DNA of 34,607 nt from the NCBI RefSeq assembly GCF_017468685.1, contig NZ_JAFUHT010000008.1:1-34607 (forward strand). Direction: 5' to 3'. This document shows, piece after piece, positions 25,136 through 33,845 of the stretch. The stretch is from Methanobrevibacter sp. (GTDB taxonomy: Archaea; Methanobacteriota; Methanobacteria; Methanobacteriales; Methanobacteriaceae). A program made the position numbers and the translations under genes. Numbering within the stretch: position 1 is the first letter of the stretch; each line of letters opens with the position of its first letter. Under the pieces are notes generated by a model. It was not told where the DNA came from. It did not search any database and saw only the letters and a list, made by a program, of their open reading frames with translations.

Positions 25136-26740
25136 ATGAAAGTTTTAATAGTTACAGGGGAGTTGGCATATCCGTTAATAAATGATGTTGTTTCAGATTC
25201 AAAAGAAGACATAATAGTTCACATTGTTGACAATACTCAAGTGGCTGCATTTCTAACTCCAAACTTAATTATTAAAGAGGTCAAAAAGTGCTTCTCAGAC
25301 CAATTGGATGATATAGACATGATTCTGGTTCCGGGATTAATCAAGAAAGGAACAAAAGAAATCACAAAGGAACTGGGAATACCAACATTTAAAGGATCAA
25401 CCGATGGAGCTGACCTTGCAATGGTATTGAACCTTATCGGAAGCATAGACTTATCCGAAGACAAACCTGCAGACAAGCTGATTGAAGAGGAAAAAAGAAA
25501 AGAAGCATTCAAACTGATTGAAGACTTTGAAAATGATACAGAAACCATTGAAAAACTCCTTGAAAAACCAAACAATATAAAAATAAGAAACCTGCCTGTC
25601 GGTGAGGACTTCCCAATGAGAGTATTGTCTGAAATAGCAAACGCACCATTTCTTTCAAAGGAAGCATTGATAAACAAATGCCAATACTTTGTTGACTCTG
25701 GAGCGGACATGATTGACATAGGAATGGCTGCAGGCGAAGACTTCTCAGACAAAATTCCCGAACTTATCCAAACATTAAGGCCGATAGTCGGTGACAGGCC
25801 ATTAAGTATCGATACGTTAAATCCTGATGAGATTAAAGTGGCTGCAGAAAATGGAATAGACTTTGTATTGAGTCTGGATTTAGGTAACAATTCTGAAATT
25901 AAAGATATATTAATTGAAAAGGATATTCCGGCAGTATTGCTTCCAACTAATTTTTCACAGGGCAAATCACCAAAGTCTCCTGCTGAAAGGGTTGAATCAA
26001 TGCATCAATTAATTAAAGATACTGAAGGAATACGTTATGTTGCGGATTTGATTTTGGATCCGGTAAACAGTGCAAGTATTGTCGAATCAATCATTGCATG
26101 TCATGAATTTCATAAGGTTAATCCTGCACCAATGTTTTTCGGTGTTGGAAATGTGACTGAACTTATGGATGCGGATTCAGGTGGAGTCAATGTTTTATTG
26201 GCAGGAATCGGAATGGAATTGGGAGTAAGCATATTATTCACTCCTGAAGAAAGTGGAAAAACAAGAGGCAGTGTATATGAGCTTGCAACTGCATCAAAAA
26301 TGATGTTTCTTGCAAAGCACAGAAAATCAATTCCAAAGGATTTGGGAATAAATCTTGTGGCATTCAAGGATAAGCATAAAAGAAATGATATCATTCTAAA
26401 TGAAAGAGATGGAATTGAAGAGACCAGACAAATTGAACCTATGAAATTTGTCAGAGATAAGGCTGGAAGCTTTAAAATAAATGTCGATTACGGAACAACC
26501 GTTGAGGCAAGTAAAATTACTGCAACTCATTTTAAGAAAAATAAACCGGATTTGGTAATTGTTGGCCATTCTGCAAAAGAAATATATGAAGAAATAATTA
26601 CAAAAGGTTTGGTTACCAGAATGGAACATGCTGCCTATTTGGGTTCAGAACTTCAAAAGGCAGAAATAGCGATGATTACTGGTAAAGAATATGTTCAGGA
26701 TTTTGAATTGTTCAAAAATCCTGATGAATTTAAATTGTAG
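25136..26740 (+). CDS. Dihydropteroate synthase-related protein
   Basis: 534 residues. An N-terminal domain (about 1-115, DUF6513-like) is followed by a TIM barrel of the pterin-binding family (about 155-365) with the segments [10 protein letters not shown] and [13 protein letters not shown], and a C-terminal DUF4346-like domain (about 420-533). It belongs to the archaeal DHPS-related proteins. Methanogens make tetrahydromethanopterin through a different route from classical dihydropteroate synthase, so the reaction is unknown; a pterin or corrinoid-related role is likely from the barrel. The longer frame begins at TTG 25124; the ATG at 25136, which gives [10 protein letters not shown], is preferred. 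It ends two bases before the convergent serine-rich gene. Confidence 0.88.
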   Translation: MKVLIVTGELAYPLINDVVSDSKEDIIVHIVDNTQVAAFLTPNLIIKEVKKCFSDQLDDIDMILVPGLIKKGTKEITKELGIPTFKGSTDGADLAMVLNLIGSIDLSEDKPADKLIEEEKRKEAFKLIEDFENDTETIEKLLEKPNNIKIRNLPVGEDFPMRVLSEIANAPFLSKEALINKCQYFVDSGADMIDIGMAAGEDFSDKIPELIQTLRPIVGDRPLSIDTLNPDEIKVAAENGIDFVLSLDLGNNSEIKDILIEKDIPAVLLPTNFSQGKSPKSPAERVESMHQLIKDTEGIRYVADLILDPVNSASIVESIIACHEFHKVNPAPMFFGVGNVTELMDADSGGVNVLLAGIGMELGVSILFTPEESGKTRGSVYELATASKMMFLAKHRKSIPKDLGINLVAFKDKHKRNDIILNERDGIEETRQIEPMKFVRDKAGSFKINVDYGTTVEASKITATHFKKNKPDLVIVGHSAKEIYEEIITKGLVTRMEHAAYLGSELQKAEIAMITGKEYVQDFELFKNPDEFKL

Positions 26741-26742
26741 TT

Positions 26743-27162
26743 TTAATCGAAGTCAGTTGGATCGTAAGTTCCTTCAGCCTGTCCAGCTTGTGGTGTTGAA
26801 CTTGAAGAACTTGATGAACTTGATGAACTTGAACTACTACCGTCTGATGAACTTGAATCATCAGAACTTGAACTACTGGTGTCAGAACTTGATGAATATG
26901 AACTGCTGCTGTCTGAAGAGTCACTGTATGAGGAACTGCTTTCAGTAGATGGTCCATAATTTGAACTGGCACCTGATTGTGAATCATATGTCTGAGTATC
27001 TGTTGTCACAGTCGTATTAGAATCACTGTAATTTGCTGCAGGTTCTTCTAGCTGTTCATCCTGATTAAATGAAATTCCATTGCCTAATATAAAAAAGTAT
27101 GTACCTGCAACTATTAGAATAATTACTATTAATGCAATAATTATCGCATTATCAGATTTCAT
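26743..27162 (-). CDS. Serine-rich membrane-anchored surface protein
   Basis: 139 residues. One membrane segment (about 6-27) near the N terminus, then an acidic linker and a low-complexity stretch of Ser with Asp, Tyr and Thr (about 65-125), of which a block of 14 is pure Ser. The end is TPQAGQAEGTYDPTDFD. It probably spans the wall as an extended, possibly glycosylated stalk. The DNA encoding the Ser tract contains 9-bp repeats. No known domain; function unknown. It is divergent from moxR. Confidence 0.72.
   Translation of the reverse strand: MKSDNAIIIALIVIILIVAGTYFFILGNGISFNQDEQLEEPAANYSDSNTTVTTDTQTYDSQSGASSNYGPSTESSSSYSDSSDSSSSYSSSSDTSSSSSDDSSSSDGSSSSSSSSSSSSSSTPQAGQAEGTYDPTDFD
26801..26836. 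repeat. 9-bp tandem repeat in serine tract
   Basis: CTTGATGAA occurs at 26810-26818 and 26819-26827, flanked by the variants CTTGAAGAA (26801-26809) and CTTGAACTA (26828-26836). The unit is a multiple of three, so copy changes alter tract length without a frameshift. Confidence 0.7.
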
Positions 27163-27277
27163 ATTTTACCACCATTTTCTGATTATTATAATATTATTAA
27201 TATTGTAACATATAAAACTATAAATAAAGTTATATTTATAATTATTTTAGTAACTAAATTTTTAGGAAGGTTAAACG

Positions 27278-28132
27278 TTGCAAGTTGAAAATATTAATAT
27301 TAAAGACATAGACAAAATGCTTTTGGATGCAGATTATGTTTCAAATAATGAGATTTCAACAACACTGTACTTGTCTTTATTGTTGGGTAAACCAATGCTA
27401 ATTGAAGGACCTCCAGGTGTTGGAAAAACAGAACTGGCCAAAGTGATTGCAAAATCATTTGATAGGGACTTTTTCAGGATTCAATGTTATGAAGGAATCA
27501 CATTCGAACAGATTGTTGGTGAATGGAATTATCAAAAACAGCTGTTGCACTTGGAAGCGGCTAAAAATGATTCAAGCAATGTGGATGAAATTTTTGATGA
27601 CGAATTTTTCATTAGAAGACCTCTGCTTAATGCATTTTTAAACGAAAAGGATTCTGTTTTATTGATTGATGAAATCGATAAGGCTGATGAGGAAGTGGAG
27701 AGCTTTTTACTTCAGGCATTGGGTGAACAGGAAATCACAATCAATGATTTGGGCACATTTCTTTTAAAAAATGATTTGATTGTTATTTTAACTTCCAATT
27801 CTCAAAGGTCACTTCTTGACGAAACAAAAGACAGATGCCTGTTCTTATATATTCCTTACCCTACAGTGGAAAGGGAAATTGAAATTGTCAAATCAAAATT
27901 GCCTGATGCAGATGATGAAACAGTTTCCCATGTGGTAAAGTTAGTTCATCAAATCCGTGATTTGAATCTGATGAAAAAGCCTTCTGTAAGAGGTACTGTT
28001 GATTGGGTCAGGTCAGTCACTAATCTTGGCACTAAAAATCTTGACGAATCTCTGGAAAATAGTGTTGGTGTCGCCATTAAAACTGAAAGCGATAAAAAAC
28101 GTGTCATAAAAGATATTTTCAATAAAAGATAA
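27278..28132 (+). CDS. MoxR-family AAA+ ATPase
   Basis: 284 residues. Walker [10 protein letters not shown] (44-52), Walker [11 protein letters not shown] (128-137), sensor 1 in VILTSNSQR and an arginine-bearing C-terminal lid. MoxR ATPases act as chaperones, often with a VWA protein, in maturing metal enzymes. The partner is the next gene. The start is TTG 27278 with AGGAAGG 7 bases upstream; the next Met is 14 codons in and would cut the fold. First gene of a plus-strand operon to 32034. A TATA-like sequence lies at about 27228-27240. Confidence 0.92.
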   Translation: MQVENINIKDIDKMLLDADYVSNNEISTTLYLSLLLGKPMLIEGPPGVGKTELAKVIAKSFDRDFFRIQCYEGITFEQIVGEWNYQKQLLHLEAAKNDSSNVDEIFDDEFFIRRPLLNAFLNEKDSVLLIDEIDKADEEVESFLLQALGEQEITINDLGTFLLKNDLIVILTSNSQRSLLDETKDRCLFLYIPYPTVEREIEIVKSKLPDADDETVSHVVKLVHQIRDLNLMKKPSVRGTVDWVRSVTNLGTKNLDESLENSVGVAIKTESDKKRVIKDIFNKR

Positions 28133-28133
28133 G

Positions 28134-29291
28134 ATGATTAGTAAAATTGCAAATTTATCTGCCAACTTAAGAAAAGAAGGATTGCCAGTAAGTATCAGAA
28201 GCACTCAGGCAGCTATGGAAATCTATCAGGATTTGGGAGATTCTGACAGAAATCTTTTGAAAACTGCATTAATGGCAATTTATGTTAAGGACAGATATGA
28301 CATTCCTAAATTTTTAAAGATTTTTGATGAGGTATTTGCAGCTCCGGGACCTGAAAAGAAAGTTGCAGAAGACATGAACAGAAGCAAGGCTTATAGGGGC
28401 ACAGGTCCGAAATCAAATAAATATAAAATTAAAAAACAGGACACAATAGGTAAAAAAATTCAAAAGGAAAAAATCAACAATGAAAAGTTAAAAATGCTTT
28501 CAGGACAACCTCTTTTGGAAGAGGCCAAAAAACTTGAGCGTGATGGGGAATTAATGAACAAGGACTTGACCAAATTAAACAGATTCGACCCTAGAATGCT
28601 TGAAATTTGTCAAAGATTAGGTAAAAGAATAGCTAATAAACGTTCAAGAAGAAAAATTGAATCACACTCTCATAAAATAGATATGAGAAGAACTATGAGA
28701 GCTAATCTTAAATATGGTGGAGTTCCTTTGGAGCTCATTAAAGCAAAACCAAGGCCTCATAAAAATGAACATTTATTTTTAAATGACATCAGCGGGTCCT
28801 GTGAGTGGATTAGCAGTTGGTTTTTCATGTTAATGTTTTCAGCGCAAACCGCTTTTAAGAGATCTCGAACATTCGAATTTGACAACAAGGTAATTGAAAC
28901 AACAAGGGCACTGAAAGAGGAATATCTTATAGATGCATTTGTTAAAGTAAAGGATATGCGTGTTAAGAATATGATGGTTCACGGAACATCAGACATGTAC
29001 TCTGCTTTTAAGCAGTTTAAAGAAAAAGCGAATATCAATAACAAATCATATGTGATTATATTATCAGATTGCAGAGATTGGGCAGGACCGAAAGTAAATG
29101 GAATTCCTGCAAGTGTTGATCTGGTTGAAGAAATGGTCAGGGACTCTAAAAAGGTCATTATTCTAAATCCGGAAGACAGAAATAAATGGGACATTGTAGA
29201 CAGTTGTGTTTCATTATATGAGGAAGCCGGAGCTCAGGTGTTTGAAGTTAATACTTTAAATCAACTTGCACAATTTGTAGAACAGATGTAG
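28134..29291 (+). CDS. CoxE-like VWA-domain protein
   Basis: 385 residues. The C-terminal half is a von Willebrand A domain with MIDAS residues DISGS (218-222), Thr285 in HGTSD and Asp312 in LSDCRDW. The N-terminal half is helical and basic. MoxR plus CoxE-like pairs insert metals or remodel enzymes, as CoxD/CoxE do for carbon monoxide dehydrogenase. The gene starts one base after the moxR stop. The client here is unknown; the downstream genes offer sulfur transfer proteins as one candidate (inference). Confidence 0.88.
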   Translation: MISKIANLSANLRKEGLPVSIRSTQAAMEIYQDLGDSDRNLLKTALMAIYVKDRYDIPKFLKIFDEVFAAPGPEKKVAEDMNRSKAYRGTGPKSNKYKIKKQDTIGKKIQKEKINNEKLKMLSGQPLLEEAKKLERDGELMNKDLTKLNRFDPRMLEICQRLGKRIANKRSRRKIESHSHKIDMRRTMRANLKYGGVPLELIKAKPRPHKNEHLFLNDISGSCEWISSWFFMLMFSAQTAFKRSRTFEFDNKVIETTRALKEEYLIDAFVKVKDMRVKNMMVHGTSDMYSAFKQFKEKANINNKSYVIILSDCRDWAGPKVNGIPASVDLVEEMVRDSKKVIILNPEDRNKWDIVDSCVSLYEEAGAQVFEVNTLNQLAQFVEQM

Positions 29292-29299
29292 GTAATAAT

Positions 29300-30217
29300 A
29301 TGCAATGCAGTAAATGTGGTAATCCTAAAGTCATTATTAAAAAGGAACAATCAGGACAGTTGTTGTGTAAAGATTGTTTCATTGAATCCATTGAAAAGAA
29401 AGTTATTAAAACTGTTAGAAAAGAAAAATTGTTGGACAAGGGCGATAAGGTTTTGGTGGCTCTTTCAGGAGGTAAAGACAGTGTCACTACTTTGGAAATA
29501 TTGGATTCATTCAGAAAAATGAACATTATTGATTTATGTGCAGTGACAGTTGATGAAGGAATAGCCAATTATCGTCAGGAAGGAATAGATATTGCAAAAA
29601 GACATGCTGAAAGATTGGGAATAGAACATAAGGTAGTCTCACTGAAAGAAGACTATGGCATAACCTTGGATGAGATAATGCAAAAACCGAATCATAAGGG
29701 TTCATGTTCCTATTGCGGTGTGTTTAGAAGGACAATAATTAATAAGGCAGCACGTAAAATGGGCGCTACAAAAATCGCAACTGGCCACAATCTGGACGAT
29801 GAGGTTCAGGCGATAATGATGAATTATCTTGAAGGAAATACAGATAATTTAGGTAAATTAGGCGCAAAGACTGAATCAAAAGCAAAAGAGTTCACAGTTA
29901 AAATTAAACCTCTTCGTGAAATTCCTGAAAGGGAAATAGGTTTGTATGTTGTTGCAAAGGAATTGGAAGTTCACTTTGACAGCTGTCCTTATGCAATGCA
30001 GTCATTCAGGGGTGAGGTATCAGAAGTAATCAATCAGTTATCTGAAAAGCACCCGACAATAAAATACTCAACTTTAAGGGGATATGACAAAATAAAAGGT
30101 GCATTGAAAAAAGAAATGCAGAAAGAATATTCTCATGGAAGATGTGTAAAATGCGGAGAGCCTTCAGCAAATGAACTGTGCAAGGCATGCTCATTTTTAA
30201 AAGAACTGGGAGTATAA
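29300..30217 (+). CDS. tRNA 2-thiolation enzyme, TtuA/Ncs6 family
   Basis: 305 residues. N-terminal zinc knuckle cysteines 3, 6, 23, 26; PP-loop SGGKDS (56-61) for ATP; Cys136 and Cys139 (CSYC) with Cys229 (SCPY) match the three ligands of the [4Fe-4S] cluster in TtuA; C-terminal zinc cysteines 282, 285, 294, 297. It activates tRNA uridine by adenylation and inserts sulfur, either at position 54 (TtuA) or at wobble 34 (Ncs6/NcsA); sequence alone does not decide. The sulfur carrier with C-terminal GlyGly is encoded right behind. It starts 8 bases after the coxE-like gene. Confidence 0.92.
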   Translation: MQCSKCGNPKVIIKKEQSGQLLCKDCFIESIEKKVIKTVRKEKLLDKGDKVLVALSGGKDSVTTLEILDSFRKMNIIDLCAVTVDEGIANYRQEGIDIAKRHAERLGIEHKVVSLKEDYGITLDEIMQKPNHKGSCSYCGVFRRTIINKAARKMGATKIATGHNLDDEVQAIMMNYLEGNTDNLGKLGAKTESKAKEFTVKIKPLREIPEREIGLYVVAKELEVHFDSCPYAMQSFRGEVSEVINQLSEKHPTIKYSTLRGYDKIKGALKKEMQKEYSHGRCVKCGEPSANELCKACSFLKELGV

Positions 30218-30220
30218 AAT

Positions 30221-30424
30221 ATGACATTCACACTAATTTATAAAAATCTAAATGAAAAAAGGCAATTGCCGAATGATAATTATACCATCAGGGACTTGCT
30301 TGATGAATTGGAATTGTCAGCTCAAACTATCGTTTCAAAACAGAACGGAGAGCTGGTTATAGAAGACACTGTAATTCAAAAAGATGATGAAATCCAATTA
30401 GTTCAAATAATCTATGGTGGTTAA
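30221..30424 (+). CDS. Ubiquitin-like sulfur carrier (TtuB/SAMP/MoaD-like)
   Basis: 67 residues, beta-grasp pattern with the end IIYGG, the diglycine needed for thiocarboxylate formation. It is most probably the sulfur donor of the TtuA/Ncs6-like enzyme encoded three bases upstream; SAMP-like protein conjugation or molybdopterin work are alternatives. The E1-like activating enzyme is not in this window. GGGAG at 30208-30212, inside the end of the preceding gene, serves the ATG at 30221. Its own GGT-GGT-TAA end contains the ribosome binding site of the next gene. Confidence 0.9.
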   Translation: MTFTLIYKNLNEKRQLPNDNYTIRDLLDELELSAQTIVSKQNGELVIEDTVIQKDDEIQLVQIIYGG

Positions 30425-30426
30425 TC

Positions 30427-31287
30427 TTGAAAATAAGTTATGAATGTGGGCCTTGCTTTTTAAGGCAAGCCCGAGAAGCACTGGATTTATCAACAGATGA
30501 TGAACTTCTTAAGATGGAAATAATGGAAGATATCTTTAAATATCTCAGCAATAATTTTAAGGTTGATACCAATTCAAATGGAACCGGCTCTGCCATGCAT
30601 AAAATGATTATCGAAAAAACTGGCTGCAGAGATCCTTATTTTAAAGAGAAAATTGAAGGCAATGAAATCGCATTAAAGTATCTGCCTGATGTAAAAAAGA
30701 TATTGGATGAGGATGACAGTTTAGAAAATTATGTAAAAATAGCCATTATAGGCAATATTCTGGACTTTGGAGCATTCACCCTTGAAGATGATATTGAAGG
30801 GGTAATAAAAGAATCCCTTAAAAAAGATTTGGCTGTTAAGGATATTGAAGAATTTGAAAAATCTTTAAAGGCCAATGATAAAGTATTATATCTGGTGGAT
30901 AATACTGGTGAAATTGTTTTCGACAAGCTGCTTTTAGAAAAAATTAAGGAATACGATTTGGATATTACAATAGCAGTTAAATCGGTGCCTATTCTTAATG
31001 ATGCAACTAAAAAAGAAGCACTTGATGCAGGTCTTGATGAATTCGGTGAAATTGTAGAAATCGGTTGCGGAACAGTAGGCTATGTGGATAGTGAAATTTC
31101 AGATGAGTTTAGGGAAATATTCAATTCTCATAAATTCGTGATTTCAAAAGGAATGGGTAATTTTGAGGGATTATCCGAAATTGATTTATCCTCTAAAGAA
31201 GTCTATTTCTTATTATGTGCCAAATGTAACACCATATCAAGAGCTATCGGTGCCAATTTGCATGACATGCTTTTGTTTAAAAAATAA
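30427..31287 (+). CDS. DUF89 (ARMT1-like) metal-dependent phosphatase family protein
   Basis: 286 residues of the archaeal DUF89 type. Cys7 and Cys10 (CGPC) near the start, GNILDFG (109-115), VDNTGEIVFDK (157-167), KGMGNFE (241-247) and CAKC (264-267) near the end. The Asp/Asn residues form the metal site in this family of suspected damage-control phosphatases that remove phosphate from sugar or cofactor phosphates. The start is TTG 30427 with GGTGG 7 bases upstream. The substrate is unknown. Overlapping signals with the sulfur carrier gene show tight translational coupling. Confidence 0.87.
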   Translation: MKISYECGPCFLRQAREALDLSTDDELLKMEIMEDIFKYLSNNFKVDTNSNGTGSAMHKMIIEKTGCRDPYFKEKIEGNEIALKYLPDVKKILDEDDSLENYVKIAIIGNILDFGAFTLEDDIEGVIKESLKKDLAVKDIEEFEKSLKANDKVLYLVDNTGEIVFDKLLLEKIKEYDLDITIAVKSVPILNDATKKEALDAGLDEFGEIVEIGCGTVGYVDSEISDEFREIFNSHKFVISKGMGNFEGLSEIDLSSKEVYFLLCAKCNTISRAIGANLHDMLLFKK

Positions 31288-31299
31288 TTTTGTGAAATT

Positions 31300-32034
31300 A
31301 TGATAATCGGATTTATAGGATTTGGAAAAGTATCTCAAAATCTCATAAAATTAATAAAATCAGAGGATATATTATTCATAACCTCTGCTCAAAACCGGTC
31401 ACCTAAAACAATAGAAAACATTAAACAGTCAGATGTTGAAGTTTTAGATTCATTTAAGGAAGTTGCAATCAAATCAGATATTTTGATTTCTGCAAACTCC
31501 CCTGCCAGTGCATTAAATGTTTCAAAAAAATATGGAAAATATGCAAAGGGAATATATTTGGATTTAAATAACATTTCGCCAGACACTACAATGAAAATCA
31601 ATGAGCATGTTGAAAATCTAATTGATGGTGCAGTTATAGGTAAGATTGATTCAACTAATCCGATATTATATGTTGCTGGCAAAAAAGCTGAGGAATTGTC
31701 ATTTTTAAATGAATTTATCCAAATTAAAGTGATAAGTGAAAAAATAGGTGATGTTAGTCTCTTAAAGTTACTCAGAAGCACATATACAAAAACATTGTCA
31801 GCATTGTTAATCGAATCGTCAAACCTTGCTGAAGGATATGGTCTGGAGGAGGAATTCTTTGATATTTTAACATTGACAGAAGGTGAGACTTTCAGGGAAA
31901 AATCCAAATCAAGAATTGCAAACACTTTAAATTCCAAAAAAAGAAAATCTGAAGAATTGGATGAGATAATAAATTATTTTGATAGTGATGATTTAATAAT
32001 GGTTAAGGCTGCACTTGAAAGACTCAGCCAATAA
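31300..32034 (+). CDS. NAD(P)-binding dehydrogenase with DUF1932-like C terminus
   Basis: 244 residues. The Rossmann start IIGFIGFGKVSQ (2-13) has the GxGxxx pattern variant GFGKVS; then a beta-hydroxyacid dehydrogenase-like domain with DLNNISPDTT, and a helical C-terminal domain (about 160-244) with LLRSTYTKTLSALLIES, as in 6-phosphogluconate-dehydrogenase-like proteins with DUF1932. The substrate is unknown. It is the last gene of the moxR operon (12-base gap) and overlaps the convergent TmcAL-like gene by 11 bases. Confidence 0.83.
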   Translation: MIIGFIGFGKVSQNLIKLIKSEDILFITSAQNRSPKTIENIKQSDVEVLDSFKEVAIKSDILISANSPASALNVSKKYGKYAKGIYLDLNNISPDTTMKINEHVENLIDGAVIGKIDSTNPILYVAGKKAEELSFLNEFIQIKVISEKIGDVSLLKLLRSTYTKTLSALLIESSNLAEGYGLEEEFFDILTLTEGETFREKSKSRIANTLNSKKRKSEELDEIINYFDSDDLIMVKAALERLSQ

Positions 32035-33295
32035 TCACTTTAACCTTAAATCCTTTTTTGGCCTGTTTTATAAAACCGTCAACGGGAATGAAATGGGAAT
32101 CCATAATGTATCGTAAGTATGTCACGTCTCGTGCAGGCAATCTTAGGTTAGTTTTAATCTTTTTACCTTCACTTTTAAACTGAACGGATATTTTTCCGTT
32201 TTTATCAACATATAAATCTGTATTTAGACCTTCTTTGGTTATTTTTGTTTCAAATTTAGTTAAGTTCAATCCTGCTTCAAGAGTTAAAGGGGCAGTATCA
32301 ACAGTAATGTTTTCGCTTCTGAATTTATTGTTTGCATCACGTGCGCTTATGCCCTTTTCACCTTCACACGCAACGTACCATGCACGGTCAATAACCCTTT
32401 GAACTTTCTGGTTATCCGGAATAACTCCTTGTGATTCGTAACTTTTCATAAGTTCCATAACCTCTTTTTTTGTGACATCCATTTCAATGGCACTAACTGC
32501 CAGTCTGGTCATCACAGGCCCATAGTCTGACCTTCTAAAAACGGCCCAAATTGATTCGGGGTCTCTATAAACTCTTCTTTTAATGATTTCATTAATTGTA
32601 TTTCCATTGAGATAAGCTATTTTTTCAAGATTTCCCCGGGAATATGTATTCATTATTTTGTATATGTCTGTCCAATTTCTCTTGCCGGGGGTTCTGCCTT
32701 CATCAATTTCCTGCTCGAGTATTTCAACTGTGGTTTTTGGAAGAAGCTTTTTTACTTCATCTGAAATGATCATGTCATTGTCTATGATTGACTGCCTTAT
32801 CAATCTGCCGGAATATTTTTCTTTGTTAAATTCTTTCACGACATGATAATTAAGTTTTGAGCCTAAAAACTCATTGATGGCATACCATCGAATTTCATTT
32901 CTGTTGGTGTAACTTTTTGGCATTCCAACAAAGTTTCCCTCATCAATGAATCTCTGTGCTTTAGTTTTGATTTCATCTAATGATATACTTGCAGAGGTAA
33001 TATAATCTGTCACGCCATCATCAATCATCTGCTTAATTCTGATTGGAACACTGTAAGACAGGACCAGTCTGTGGTGTAAGCCTTCAAATGATTTAACCTC
33101 ATCTGCACCTAAAGCCAGTGCCATTTTACTTCGAGCTTCAAAATCTACAAAAAATGGAGCATGATTTGCACTAAATCCCTTGTTTAAATATACGACCAGT
33201 TTTTTATTTTCTCTGTCAGCTATTTTCCTAGCCTCTTTAATCAAATGTTCATGACCTTTATGAACGGGGTCAAAATCTGCACTAATTCCAATCAA
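32024..33295 (-). CDS. TmcAL-like HIGH-superfamily nucleotidyltransferase
   Basis: About 423 residues. The N terminus GISADFDPVHKGHEHLI has the HxGH motif (12-15), and KLVVYLNKGFSANHAPFFVDFEARSKMALALGADEVKSF parallels the start of bacterial TmcAL (tRNA-Met cytidine acetate ligase). A second nucleotide motif GRLIRQSI lies near residue 190. The last 150-200 residues are not recognised. In bacteria TmcAL makes ac4C34 using acetate and ATP; an archaeal role is not established. The longer frame begins at TTG 33307, but GGTG at 33302-33305 placed 6 bases before TTG 33293-33295 favours the shorter start, giving MIGISADF. Convergent overlap with the preceding gene. Confidence 0.78.
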   Translation of the reverse strand: MIGISADFDPVHKGHEHLIKEARKIADRENKKLVVYLNKGFSANHAPFFVDFEARSKMALALGADEVKSFEGLHHRLVLSYSVPIRIKQMIDDGVTDYITSASISLDEIKTKAQRFIDEGNFVGMPKSYTNRNEIRWYAINEFLGSKLNYHVVKEFNKEKYSGRLIRQSIIDNDMIISDEVKKLLPKTTVEILEQEIDEGRTPGKRNWTDIYKIMNTYSRGNLEKIAYLNGNTINEIIKRRVYRDPESIWAVFRRSDYGPVMTRLAVSAIEMDVTKKEVMELMKSYESQGVIPDNQKVQRVIDRAWYVACEGEKGISARDANNKFRSENITVDTAPLTLEAGLNLTKFETKITKEGLNTDLYVDKNGKISVQFKSEGKKIKTNLRLPARDVTYLRYIMDSHFIPVDGFIKQAKKGFKVKVIIG

Positions 33296-33303
33296 AACAA
33301 ACA

Positions 33304-33324
33304 CCAAAAAAAGAAAGTTTTTGG
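33304..33324 (-). promoter_or_regulatory. Hairpin over ribosome binding site of TmcAL-like gene
   Basis: CCAAAAA (33304-33310) and TTTTTGG (33318-33324) form a 7-bp inverted repeat. On the minus strand the second arm contains the GG of the GGTG ribosome binding site, so it could limit translation, or act as a weak terminator after the DUF308 gene. Confidence 0.35.
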
Positions 33325-33331
33325 ATAGTAT

Positions 33332-33814
33332 TTAACCATCCATTAATTTTAAAATACCACTAATTACTAACCATATTCCAATTAAAGTACCTAATATAAT
33401 TGGATTTGCAATATAAGTTCCAATAATTATATATAATAATCCAAGAACAACTCCTGCTATTCCAATATAAAAACCATATCTTGATTGACGGTTATTAATC
33501 AATGAAGCAAGCCCTACAATTATTAACATTATTCCAGCAAGGTATAATGTGATTTCTGCTAAAAATCCAAGCAATGCAGGATTAAATATCAAACAGATAC
33601 TTAAGAATAACAGAACTAAACCCAATACTAAATCAAGCAACGCTCCTGTTTTGTTATAATCTATTATTGACACTCCTACAACGAGTAAATAAATAGATAT
33701 TAATAATACTGATAAGCTAATTAATGAACTAACGCCAATAACTCCCATTATAGGGAATATGATAATTATTAATCCAAGAATGATAGCTAGTAAACTAATA
33801 AATTTAGTTTTCAT
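33332..33814 (-). CDS. DUF308/HdeD-like membrane protein
   Basis: 160 residues, almost entirely hydrophobic, with about six membrane segments in three pairs, the repeat pattern of DUF308 (HdeD-like) proteins, for example GLIIIIFPIMGVIG and GLVLLFLSICLIFNPALLG. Function unknown, sometimes linked to acid resistance in bacteria. AGGAGG 5 bases before the ATG at 33812-33814 is one of the strongest sites here. It lies between the RaSEA gene and the TmcAL-like gene on the same strand. Confidence 0.85.
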   Translation of the reverse strand: MKTKFISLLAIILGLIIIIFPIMGVIGVSSLISLSVLLISIYLLVVGVSIIDYNKTGALLDLVLGLVLLFLSICLIFNPALLGFLAEITLYLAGIMLIIVGLASLINNRQSRYGFYIGIAGVVLGLLYIIIGTYIANPIILGTLIGIWLVISGILKLMDG

Positions 33815-33845
33815 ATTTGCCTCCTATAATATATTATAAGTTTAA

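Noticed and set aside
25237-25965. 242-codon open frame antisense to the DHPS-related gene
   Set aside because: Ser/Ile-rich shadow of the TIM-barrel coding sequence.
26691-26987. Open frames over the serine tract in other frames
   Set aside because: They arise from the 9-bp repeat; only the minus-strand frame with an N-terminal membrane segment makes a sensible protein.
31389-31937. 182-codon open frame antisense to the DUF1932-like dehydrogenase
   Set aside because: Shadow of a gene with a clear Rossmann fold; no ribosome binding site or domain.
27278-32034. Defence or phage island around the MoxR/VWA genes
   Set aside because: No integrase, nuclease, repeats or composition shift; the other genes are housekeeping-type.
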